DNA of 5,801 bases from an uncultured bacterium (GTDB lineage Bacteria; Cyanobacteriota; Vampirovibrionia; Gastranaerophilales; Gastranaerophilaceae): assembly GCA_900555175.1 (NCBI GenBank), contig USJT01000081.1, positions 1 through 5,801 of the forward strand, in the 5' to 3' direction. The notes below the pieces were generated by a model. The model saw nothing but the letters and a program-made list of their open reading frames with translations. It was not told the DNA's origin and did no database searches. Below, piece by piece: positions 1 to 5,090 of the stretch; position 1 is the stretch's first letter, and each line of letters opens with the position of its first letter. The position numbers and the translations under genes are program-made.

Positions 1-405
1 AAAGATGGCATTCTCAAATTTGTTCCGACAAAAGGTGAGATTCAACAAGTACTCGATGAAATTTCAAAAAAAGTTGATACTTTAAAAGCAGCCTCAAAAG
101 GAAAATTAACAGCCTGGATTATTGGTGGGGAAGCTATAAAAAGCCCAAATGGCGGAAAAACTGTTGATGCTGTAAATAAAATTGCCGATATAATATGTGA
201 CAGACCTGATATTGATACATCAATTCTTGCGGGAAGTCTAAAAGGCGAAGAAAAAATTGTGCTTCATACAAGAACAAACTTATTAGAAATTATTTTAGAT
301 AAATTTGTTAATGGGGAAACGCCTAAAAGCAAACTTGATGAAAAAGATTTGAGTAAATATTTTGATATAGTTGAATTAAATAACACAGATGTATCAGCTG
401 TTTAA
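1..405 (+). CDS. 3' part of an unrecognised protein (N-terminus outside window)
   Basis: An open frame runs from the first base of the window to TAA at 403-405, giving 134 visible codons, so the start lies to the left. I do not recognise the family. The visible part is soluble-looking, with no membrane segment. It has a lysine-rich amphipathic stretch (about residues 8-36), then a hydrophobic strand with a glycine turn (LTAWIIGGEAI, about 36-46), a probable helix (TVDAVNKIADII), and a second strand/helix pair ending in LLEIILDKF. There are only single cysteines and no obvious catalytic motif. The frame is considered real because it stays open across 134 codons, has codon use like the neighbouring genes, and stops just before the opposing gene's stop. 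No hairpin terminator is visible after it; the T-rich stretch that follows lies inside the convergent gene. Confidence 0.75.
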   Translation, partial: KDGILKFVPTKGEIQQVLDEISKKVDTLKAASKGKLTAWIIGGEAIKSPNGGKTVDAVNKIADIICDRPDIDTSILAGSLKGEEKIVLHTRTNLLEIILDKFVNGETPKSKLDEKDLSKYFDIVELNNTDVSAV

Positions 406-406
406 T

Positions 407-832
407 TTATTTCTTTTTTCTTTTTTTCTTTTTAGCTTCTTTTTCTAATACTTCTGAAAAAGAAATAATCGGTTCCATCTTGTAGCCGCAATCATCAGAT
501 AATGCTCCTCCCATGGAAAACAATTCTTCTTGCGGATAACGTCTGCAAATCCCCGGGCGTGTTTTGTGAATTTTGCATTTATGAGTTACAGGATCAAGAT
601 TTTGACATTCAAATATTAAACCTATATCGTCTTTACCTATAACTTTTAAATAAGTGTAAAATCTATGCAGATATTGTAATTTTTCAAATTCCTTCTCGTC
701 TTTTATAACGTGTTTGTAATGCTTTACATATATTTGTGTACAGCATTTCCCGCAAGCTTTGCATTTGCCTGTTCTGTAATATTTCCTTCTGAGAATTTTG
801 GAAAGAAAAAATTTCCTGAGTTTTTCAAACAT
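407..832 (-). CDS. YkgJ-type cysteine-cluster (putative Zn/Fe-chelating) protein
   Basis: This 141-residue cytoplasmic protein has the hallmark of the YkgJ/UPF0153 'zinc- or iron-chelating' cysteine-cluster family. A CxxCxxCC cluster lies at C24, C27, C30 and C31. It is followed by C76 and C86 (ECQNLD...HKCKIH), C96 in the characteristic RPGICRRYP segment, and C115 (DDCGY). These eight cysteines probably bind a metal or iron-sulfur centre. The biochemical role of the family is largely undefined. The N-terminus is basic (KLRKFFLSKILRRKYYR) and the C-terminus is an unusual lysine/arginine tail (AKKKKRKKK) encoded by an A-rich run prone to slippage. The start chosen is ATG at 832-830, as no other Met precedes the cluster. 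No Shine-Dalgarno sequence precedes it, unlike the other genes here. It is divergent from rubrerythrin, which would suit a redox or metal role, but that is inference only. Confidence 0.85.
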   Translation of the reverse strand: MFEKLRKFFLSKILRRKYYRTGKCKACGKCCTQIYVKHYKHVIKDEKEFEKLQYLHRFYTYLKVIGKDDIGLIFECQNLDPVTHKCKIHKTRPGICRRYPQEELFSMGGALSDDCGYKMEPIISFSEVLEKEAKKKKRKKK

Positions 833-900
833 ATTAATATAATATCATAAAGTTTTGTAAATATTTTGCTCACTTATGGCAAATTTGCTTATTCAGGACA

Positions 901-929
901 ATTATATCAAATGTAAAAACTCAGTTAAA
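901..929 (-). promoter_or_regulatory. Probable sigma-70-type promoter for the Cys-cluster gene
   Basis: On the minus strand TTTAAC (929-924) is followed after exactly 17 bases by a perfect TATAAT (906-901). This predicts transcription starting near 894 and a leader of about 60 bases. A perfect 10-bp palindrome GCAAATTTGC (879-888) lies just downstream of the predicted start and could be an operator. A second, weaker -10 (TATGAT, about 848-843) sits so close to the ATG that it would give a nearly leaderless message. That would fit the missing Shine-Dalgarno. Confidence 0.4.
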
Positions 930-976
930 TAACTACATAATATATAAACTATAACATAACCAAAATAACCAACCTT

Positions 977-1003
977 GACCTTGATATACAAGGTCTTTTT
1001 TTT
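977..1003 (+). terminator. Orphan intrinsic terminator upstream of rubrerythrin
   Basis: GACCTTG (977-983), a five-base loop ATATA, then the exact complement CAAGGTC (989-995), directly followed by eight T (996-1003). This is a textbook Rho-independent terminator pointing right. No + strand gene ends just before it: the upstream 570 bases are the opposite-strand Cys-cluster gene and its promoter. It therefore either insulates the rubrerythrin promoter from read-through of the gene ending at 405 or terminates an unannotated short RNA. Confidence 0.8.
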
Positions 1004-1040
1004 AGCAAAATTTAGATAAAATGTAACAATCTCGTAAAAA

Positions 1041-1055
1041 TGAGAATAATTCTCA
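1041..1055. promoter_or_regulatory. Fur/PerR-family operator (perfect 7-1-7 palindrome)
   Basis: TGAGAATAATTCTCA is a perfect 7-1-7 inverted repeat. It has the size and core (GAATnATTC) of operators bound by Fur-superfamily metalloregulators (Fur, PerR). It ends one base before the -35 element of the rubrerythrin promoter. Because rubrerythrin is a peroxide-stress gene and PerR represses reverse rubrerythrins in clostridia, peroxide-responsive PerR control is the likeliest reading. Iron-responsive Fur is the alternative, and the sequence alone does not separate them. Confidence 0.7.
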
Positions 1056-1056
1056 C

Positions 1057-1085
1057 TTTACAAATTAAACAATATGTAGTATGAT
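1057..1085 (+). promoter_or_regulatory. Rubrerythrin promoter
   Basis: TTTACA (1057-1062), a spacer of exactly 17 bases, then TATGAT (1080-1085). This is a good housekeeping-type promoter predicting a start near 1092 and a leader of about 42 bases before the ATG at 1134. The -35 abuts the perfect Fur-family palindrome, and the -10 lies within a second, partial palindrome, so a repressor at either site would block polymerase. Confidence 0.7.
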
Positions 1086-1091
1086 AATCAT
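1081..1091. promoter_or_regulatory. Second, partial Fur/PerR-like operator over the -10 box
   Basis: ATGATAATCAT is a 5-1-5 palindrome with the GATAATC core typical of Fur-superfamily sites. It overlaps the -10 hexamer. The outer positions of a full 7-1-7 site (1079-1080 against 1092-1093) do not match, so it is weaker than the site at 1041-1055. The centres of the two sites (1048 and 1086) are 38 bases apart. Confidence 0.45.
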
Positions 1092-1133
1092 GTAAAAGAG
1101 AATTTTTTTGTTTTAATAAGAAAGGTGGTAAAA

Positions 1134-1676
1134 ATGGCAAAATTCGTATGTACAGTATGTGGCTGGTCTACAGAAGCAGATAAAGCTCCGGAAAGATGCC
1201 CTCTTTGCGGTGCAACAACATTTAAAGAAATTAATACAGCAGAAGGCAAAGTATATGCTTGCGAACACAAAGTAGGCGATGGAAAAGTTGAAGATAAAGA
1301 AGTTATGGAAGGCTTGAGAGCTCACTTCAACGGCGAATGTACAGAAGTTGGTATGTATCTTGCAATGTCTAGAGTTGCTGAAAGAGAAGGATATCCTGAA
1401 GTTGCAGAAGCTTACAAAAGATATGCTTTTGAAGAAGCAGAACACGCTGCAAAATTTGCTGAATTGCTAGGTGAAGTTGTAACTGATTCTACAAAGAAAA
1501 ACCTTGAAATGAGAGCTGATGCTGAACAAGGCGCTTGCGAAGGTAAACTTGCAATCGCAGCAAGAGCAAAACAATTAGGTTATGATGCAATCCATGATAC
1601 AGTTCATGAAATGGCTAAAGATGAAGCTCGTCACGGTAGAGCATTTGACGGCCTATTGAAAAGATATTTTTCATAA
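1134..1676 (+). CDS. Reverse rubrerythrin (N-terminal rubredoxin domain, diiron peroxidase)
   Basis: A 180-residue cytoplasmic non-haem diiron protein that most likely reduces hydrogen peroxide to water with electrons passed from NAD(P)H-linked donors. It has a short rubredoxin-like FeS4 domain at the N-terminus (C6xxC9 and C22xxC25, PERCPLCG). A four-helix ferritin-like domain follows (about residues 55-180). Probable iron ligands are in the GECTEV segment (E68/E71), the ExxH of EEAEH (E101, H104), the third-helix glutamates (E131/E136), and DEARH (E164, H167). Classical rubrerythrin carries the rubredoxin domain at the C-terminus, so this order marks the 'reverse rubrerythrin' group known from clostridia and other anaerobes. 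The start is ATG 1134 because AAAGGTGG (1121-1128) is an ideally spaced Shine-Dalgarno; the in-frame GTG at 1125 lies inside it. It is a single-gene transcript with its own operator, promoter and terminator. Confidence 0.95.
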   Translation: MAKFVCTVCGWSTEADKAPERCPLCGATTFKEINTAEGKVYACEHKVGDGKVEDKEVMEGLRAHFNGECTEVGMYLAMSRVAEREGYPEVAEAYKRYAFEEAEHAAKFAELLGEVVTDSTKKNLEMRADAEQGACEGKLAIAARAKQLGYDAIHDTVHEMAKDEARHGRAFDGLLKRYFS

Positions 1677-1696
1677 TTAATGTCATAATCGTGCAC

Positions 1697-1728
1697 AAAA
1701 ACAGACGGTTTAATCACCGTCTGTTTTT
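1697..1728 (+). terminator. Rho-independent terminator of rubrerythrin
   Basis: AAAAACAGACGGT (1697-1709), loop TTAATC, then ACCGTCTGTTTTT (1716-1728): a 13-bp perfect stem whose G/C core is followed by a T run, 20 bases after the stop codon. The flanking A and T runs make it potentially bidirectional, but no opposite-strand gene needs it here. Confidence 0.92.
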
Positions 1729-1746
1729 ATATAAAAATTCCGATGA

Positions 1747-1774
1747 TGGAAAATCCTAAAAATAAGGGTATAAT
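1747..1774 (+). promoter_or_regulatory. Probable promoter of the HD-domain gene
   Basis: A perfect TATAAT (1769-1774) with a weak -35 candidate TGGAAA (1747-1752) 16 bases upstream. The predicted start near 1781 gives a leader of about 25 bases containing the Shine-Dalgarno TAGGAA (1795-1800) six bases before the ATG. It follows directly after the rubrerythrin terminator, so this gene appears to be transcribed independently. Confidence 0.5.
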
Positions 1775-1806
1775 ATAAGTATACATTATAGAAGTAGGAA
1801 AAAATT

Positions 1807-2599
1807 ATGAAATCAATTAAAGAACAATCATTAGAAGCTAAAATATTAAAAAGATTACAGAAAAACCCTGTATGTACAGAACTTGTACATTACCTGTTTG
1901 CAGATGAAGAATTGCAAGAAATGCAGGATTATGCCAATAACGTTTCAATCAAACGTCTTGGATATAACGATCATGGTCCTGTTCACATGCGACAAGTTGC
2001 GGCAAATGCTATCAAAATGCTTAATTTGTTACAGGATTCCGGAATAAAAACTTCTTTAGAAAAAGAAGAGGTCGGAACATTTGAAGATAGTATGTGCAGG
2101 TCTAATGCACGATTTAGGTATGATGATTGGCAGACAAGGTCATGAAGATATGTCTGTAATTCTTGCAAAACCTATTATTGAAAGAACTTTGATGCATCTT
2201 TTCCCTGATAATTTGCACAGAAGAACGATAATCAAATCTCTTGCAATAGAAGCAATAGTCGGTCACATGTCATCAAGAAAAATTCATTCTGTTGAAGCAG
2301 GAATTATCTTGATTGCAGATGGTTGCGATATGACAAAAGGCAGAGCACGTATTCCAATGGCAATTAATACTACTCCAAAAGTCGGTGATATCCATAAATA
2401 TTCTGCAAACGCTATTGAAAGAATAGGAATTCATCATGGAGAGAAAAAACCTATAAGAATTGATGTAGAAATGTCAGGCGATGTAGGATTTTTCCAGATA
2501 GAAGAAGTATTGTTGACAAAAATTGATTCAAGCCCTGCAAAACAGTACGTTGAATTATACGCATCTGTTCAGGGACAAGAGCCTAAATGTTATTTATAA
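1807..2599 (+). pseudogene. HD-domain phosphohydrolase-type protein, interrupted by a frameshift
   Basis: Two overlapping frames make up one HD-superfamily protein of about 264 residues. The first part (1807-2145, ATG with good Shine-Dalgarno) encodes an N-terminal helical region and the leading histidine segment (DHGPVHMRQV, H56/H60). The second part (open from 2060) carries the HD doublet (GLMHDLGM), the following RQGHED histidine, GHMSS, and a distal aspartate motif (LIADGCDMTKGRARIP). That is the H...HD...H...D pattern of metal-dependent phosphohydrolases. The first frame loses sense after about TFEDS (2092) and ends at 2143-2145, so one base is extra, or two (plus multiples of three) are missing, within about 2060-2105. 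The substrate cannot be told; nucleotide or cyclic-dinucleotide hydrolysis is typical of the superfamily. It may be a true mutation or a sequencing error. The first half alone lacks the HD doublet. A TTG at 2081 preceded by AAGAGG could restart the second half, which lacks the first histidine. Confidence 0.75.
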
Positions 2600-2614
2600 A
2601 TAGCAAAATTTTTT
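2589..2614 (+). terminator. Weak possible terminator between convergent genes
   Basis: The end of the HD gene overlaps a 16-base self-complementary stretch (2589-2604) around the perfect palindrome TATTTATAAATA (2591-2602). It could form a six-bp AU-rich stem with a UAUA loop, and six T follow at 2609-2614 after four A. The stem is weak and low in G/C, so termination efficiency is doubtful. No better terminator lies between this gene and the opposing regulator gene. Confidence 0.3.
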
Positions 2615-2981
2615 ACATAAAATAGTGATTACGAATATTTTTTCTGACTTTTTTCAGAGCATTTTCGAGTGCTGTGATGACGTCATCAAAAAATACAAGT
2701 TCGTTGTCATTAGCTCTATTTATAATGTCAATTAACTTGTCTTTTGTAGGATTGTTAGTTTCTGTTATGTCAAATCCGAATTCTTTCAAATCTATTTTTA
2801 AAATTTTTGCGAGCAGAAAAAATGTAGTTAAAGAGGGTGTATAGCATCCTCTTTCTATTCTGGAAAGGTGTTGGTCGCTTAAATCCGCCATTTCGGCAAG
2901 TTCAGATTGAGTTAAATTCATCTTTTTGCGATGATATTTAATTCTTTCCGCTATGAATTTTTTATCATCAAACTTCATCAT
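2613..2981 (-). CDS. XRE-family helix-turn-helix transcriptional regulator
   Basis: A 122-residue DNA-binding protein. The Cro/C1-type helix-turn-helix domain spans about residues 10-69. RIKYHRKKMNLTQSELAEMADLS supplies the first helices (T24, Q25, E27, L28, A29), DQHLSRIERG is the recognition helix, and YTPSLTTFFLLAKIL closes the fold. The remaining ~50 residues are helical (KDKLIDIINRANDNELVFFDDVITALENALKK) and probably dimerise or sense a signal. The start is ATG at 2981-2979 because GGAG (2993-2990) lies eight bases upstream; the next codon is also ATG. It is convergent with the HD gene (13 bases between stops) and divergent from the glycosyltransferase operon, whose upstream region carries several palindromes. 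It is a plausible regulator of itself and of that operon; this is inference from position. Confidence 0.9.
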   Translation of the reverse strand: MMKFDDKKFIAERIKYHRKKMNLTQSELAEMADLSDQHLSRIERGCYTPSLTTFFLLAKILKIDLKEFGFDITETNNPTKDKLIDIINRANDNELVFFDDVITALENALKKVRKNIRNHYFM

Positions 2982-3151
2982 GACAACATCTCCAATATTA
3001 AAATATGACGCTTACGAATAGTTTTTAAGAACATTTATATATATTATCAAAATTAATTAAACGTATACGTATATAAAACTTAATAACTAATTGCATGTAT
3101 ACATTTTTCTATGTTTTAATAGATGCATACGTATAGTTAAAGGAAATTTTA
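2982..3151. promoter_or_regulatory. Divergent control region between the XRE gene and the glycosyltransferase operon
   Basis: A very AT-rich 170-base spacer that must hold the start signals of both flanking genes. For the rightward operon the best candidate is TTGCAT (3091-3096), 18 bases, TTTAAT (3115-3120), followed by AAAGGA (3139-3144) seven bases before the ATG at 3152. For the leftward regulator gene several overlapping AT-rich -10 candidates exist between 3000 and 3060 (for example after TTGATA at 3050-3045), and I cannot choose among them. Three perfect palindromes lie within it and are listed separately. Confidence 0.45.
3061..3134. repeat. Three TATAC/ACGTA-type palindromes (candidate operator array)
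   Basis: ACGTATACGT (3061-3070), ATGTATACAT (3095-3104) and ATACGTAT (3127-3134) are each perfect palindromes of 8-10 bases. Their centres are 34 and 31 bases apart, about three helical turns, so they would present on roughly the same face of the DNA. The middle one lies in the spacer of the best glycosyltransferase promoter candidate and the last just downstream of its -10. A looser relative, CTTACGAATAGTT (3011-3023), resembles CATACGTATAGTT (3126-3138) and lies near the XRE gene start. Likely binding sites for a dimeric regulator, perhaps the adjacent XRE protein, but short AT-rich palindromes also arise by chance. Confidence 0.45.
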
Positions 3152-4216
3152 ATGGGTGAATACAATAATTATATAGAGAGTTTAAAATCTGAATTAGACT
3201 TATATAATCATGATTACAGCTTTTCAATTCCAAAAGTAACAGTTATAATTCCTGCTTATAATGTAGAAGATTATATATATGACTGCTTAATTTCGCTCAT
3301 AAAACAAACTTTAAAAGAAATTGAAATAATAATTGTAAATGACGGTTCTACGGATAATACTTTTTCTATAATTTCTACATTTGCACAATGTGATAAAAGA
3401 ATTAAGATAATTAATCAAAATAACAAAAAGGCAGGGGCGGCAAGAAACAAAGCAATAAAATCTGCACAAGGAGAATACATAACTTTTGTAGATAGTGATG
3501 ATAAACTTAATTTGAATACAATAGAAAAATTATACAATACTGCAAAAATTAATGACAGTGATATTGTTATTTGTGGAGCATACACTATTCGACATGGGAA
3601 ACTTAAAAAAGGTTATTATAGTATAGAAAAAATTCCCCAAAATTTAAAAAATAAAAATCTTGAAAGTTTTTCAATAACAAAAAATATATTTAAACTTCCA
3701 GCAGTAGCTTGGGGAAAAATTTATAAAAAAGAATTTTTGTTAAAAAACAATATATATTTCCAGGAAGGTTGTAATGGTGAAGATCAAATATTTTTTATTA
3801 AAACAGTATTATTAGCTCAAAAAATTTATATTGTTAATAAAAATTATTATTATTACCTTAAAGATAGACCAACATCTCTTACATATTCTAGGCAAAAAAA
3901 TGATAATTCTATTATTTTAAATTTTTATGCGATTGAAAAATTTTTGCGTGAACAGGACATATCTCAAGATTTAACTTATAAAATATTAAACAAATATTTT
4001 ATAAAATCAGCATCTTGGCTTGGGAAATGTTCAAAACATTACAGAGAAATTTATTTTTCAGAATTTAAAAATTTACAATCCTATTTATCTAAAAATTATT
4101 TTAAGTATTATTGGAAATATTTGCCTATAAATAAAAATGATAGTTACTTGATGATAAAATTAAAGATTTTTATAACACGAATACTATTTTATAAGAGAAA
4201 CAATTATGCAGAATAA
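3152..4216 (+). CDS. Family-2 (GT-A fold) glycosyltransferase
   Basis: A 354-residue enzyme that transfers a sugar from a nucleotide-sugar donor, most likely in cell-surface polysaccharide or lipooligosaccharide synthesis. The GT2 domain starts after a 27-residue leader: VTVIIPAYN (29-37), the nucleotide-binding VNDGSTDNT (62-70), AGAARNKAI (94-102), and the metal-binding DxD-type DSDD (114-117). WGKIYKKEFL (187-196) and GED (209-211) follow, the latter the expected catalytic-base region. The last ~140 residues are lysine- and aromatic-rich (YYYYLKDRP; SASWLGKCSKHYREIYF), with no clear transmembrane span. It is probably cytoplasmic or peripherally membrane-bound. The donor and acceptor sugars cannot be inferred. 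The start ATG has AAAGGA seven bases upstream. It overlaps the next gene by 11 bases, so the two form an operon. Its base composition is markedly more AT-rich than rubrerythrin or the last gene. Confidence 0.93.
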   Translation: MGEYNNYIESLKSELDLYNHDYSFSIPKVTVIIPAYNVEDYIYDCLISLIKQTLKEIEIIIVNDGSTDNTFSIISTFAQCDKRIKIINQNNKKAGAARNKAIKSAQGEYITFVDSDDKLNLNTIEKLYNTAKINDSDIVICGAYTIRHGKLKKGYYSIEKIPQNLKNKNLESFSITKNIFKLPAVAWGKIYKKEFLLKNNIYFQEGCNGEDQIFFIKTVLLAQKIYIVNKNYYYYLKDRPTSLTYSRQKNDNSIILNFYAIEKFLREQDISQDLTYKILNKYFIKSASWLGKCSKHYREIYFSEFKNLQSYLSKNYFKYYWKYLPINKNDSYLMIKLKIFITRILFYKRNNYAE

Positions 4217-5090
4217 AAAAGAAGATGATATAAAAGTTTCAATAATAATACCTGTTTATAACGTTGACAAATATATTGAGAAATGTCTTAAAAGTCTTAT
4301 TGCACAAACATTAAGACAAATAGAAATCATATGTGTTAATGATGGTTCTACTGATAATTCATTAAAAATTCTTAATTATTACAAGGAGAAAGATTCTCGT
4401 ATAAAAGTAATTAATCAAAATAATGCTGGGCCGGGAAAATCAAGAAATGTTGGAATAAAGCTTGCAAAAGGTGATTTTATTGGCTTTGTTGATGGTGATG
4501 ATTGGGTTGATAAAAATTATTTTGAGAAATTATATAATGCCGCAATACAGTATAATTGTGATATAGCTGCAGGAGATTTTTACAGGCAGGGCAAATTTAT
4601 AAGATCCCAAAAACTAAAATATAAAAACATAAAAGCATTTTATGAACCTGCTGAAAAAATGAAACAAGCATTTATCCCGAAACATAATTATGTATGGAAT
4701 AAAATCTATAAAAGAGAAGCATTATTATCTATGCCATTCCCTGAAAATTGTTATTATGAAGATATGCGCTGGCTAATTAAAATAATATATTATTTAAATG
4801 GTTTTGTAACAGTTCCTAATGTATTTTATTATTATAGAAAAAATCAAGGATCAATTGTAACTCAAAAGTCTGCAAAACATCAATTGGATCGCAAAATTGC
4901 AGATGATGAAATTCAAAAATTTTTTAAACAACATAATCTCCCAATTTTAATGCAATACAAGCTTGCCAAACAAATTCAAGTTAAATTATTTGGATTAAAA
5001 TTTTTAAAGATTGAATTTTATAATCGACAAAAAATAAAAATCAAAATATTGGGTTTTATTCCATTTGTAGAAATTAAAAAATTAAATTAA
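4206..5090 (+). CDS. Family-2 (GT-A fold) glycosyltransferase
   Basis: A 294-residue paralogue of the preceding enzyme. The order of motifs is VSIIIPVYN (11-19), VNDGSTDNS (44-52), NAGPGKSRNVGI (73-84), the metal-binding DGDD (96-99), WNKIYKRE (164-171) and YED (184-186, probable catalytic base). The C-terminus ends in KIKILGFIPFVEIKK, a hydrophobic-basic tail resembling the FGFIPLLKIK-type ends I associate with surface-glycan glycosyltransferases; it may help membrane or complex association. It shares a 16-base identical stretch with its neighbour (3408-3423 and 4408-4423, coding for the INQNN region), consistent with duplication or a conserved motif. Translation starts at ATG 4206 inside the end of the upstream gene, with a weak AAGAGA site, so coupling is likely. 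It meets the opposing glycosyltransferase with no base between stops. Substrates are unknown. Confidence 0.93.
   Translation: MQNKKEDDIKVSIIIPVYNVDKYIEKCLKSLIAQTLRQIEIICVNDGSTDNSLKILNYYKEKDSRIKVINQNNAGPGKSRNVGIKLAKGDFIGFVDGDDWVDKNYFEKLYNAAIQYNCDIAAGDFYRQGKFIRSQKLKYKNIKAFYEPAEKMKQAFIPKHNYVWNKIYKREALLSMPFPENCYYEDMRWLIKIIYYLNGFVTVPNVFYYYRKNQGSIVTQKSAKHQLDRKIADDEIQKFFKQHNLPILMQYKLAKQIQVKLFGLKFLKIEFYNRQKIKIKILGFIPFVEIKKLN

Noticed and set aside
406..436. T-rich run after the first gene as an intrinsic terminator
   Set aside because: No stem precedes the T run; the run encodes the lysine tail of the opposite gene.
1125..1133. Upstream GTG start adding three residues (MVK) to rubrerythrin
   Set aside because: The GTG lies within the AAAGGTGG Shine-Dalgarno sequence that is ideally spaced for the ATG at 1134.
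1088..1445. Two minus-strand open frames opposite the rubrerythrin gene
   Set aside because: They are shadows of the strongly supported rubrerythrin gene, rich in Phe/Cys/Ser as expected from the antisense of Lys/Glu/Ala codons, and have no family motif.
2083..2095. Programmed +1 frameshift in the HD gene
   Set aside because: There is no slippery codon followed by a stop and no stimulatory element visible; the junction is ordinary mixed sequence.
1983..2168. Minus-strand 61-codon open frame across the HD gene junction
   Set aside because: No Shine-Dalgarno and no family resemblance; it opposes well-supported HD-domain coding sequence on both sides of the frameshift.
2081..2599. Independent gene starting at TTG 2081
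   Set aside because: The product would begin in the middle of the HD fold without its first histidine segment, which is encoded immediately upstream in another frame. A frameshifted single gene is the simpler reading, although internal restart is possible.
3001..3151. CRISPR array or tandem repeat in the AT-rich spacer
   Set aside because: Only short palindromes of differing sequence recur, without constant repeat length or spacers. Apart from the short repeats reported above, no array was seen anywhere in the window.
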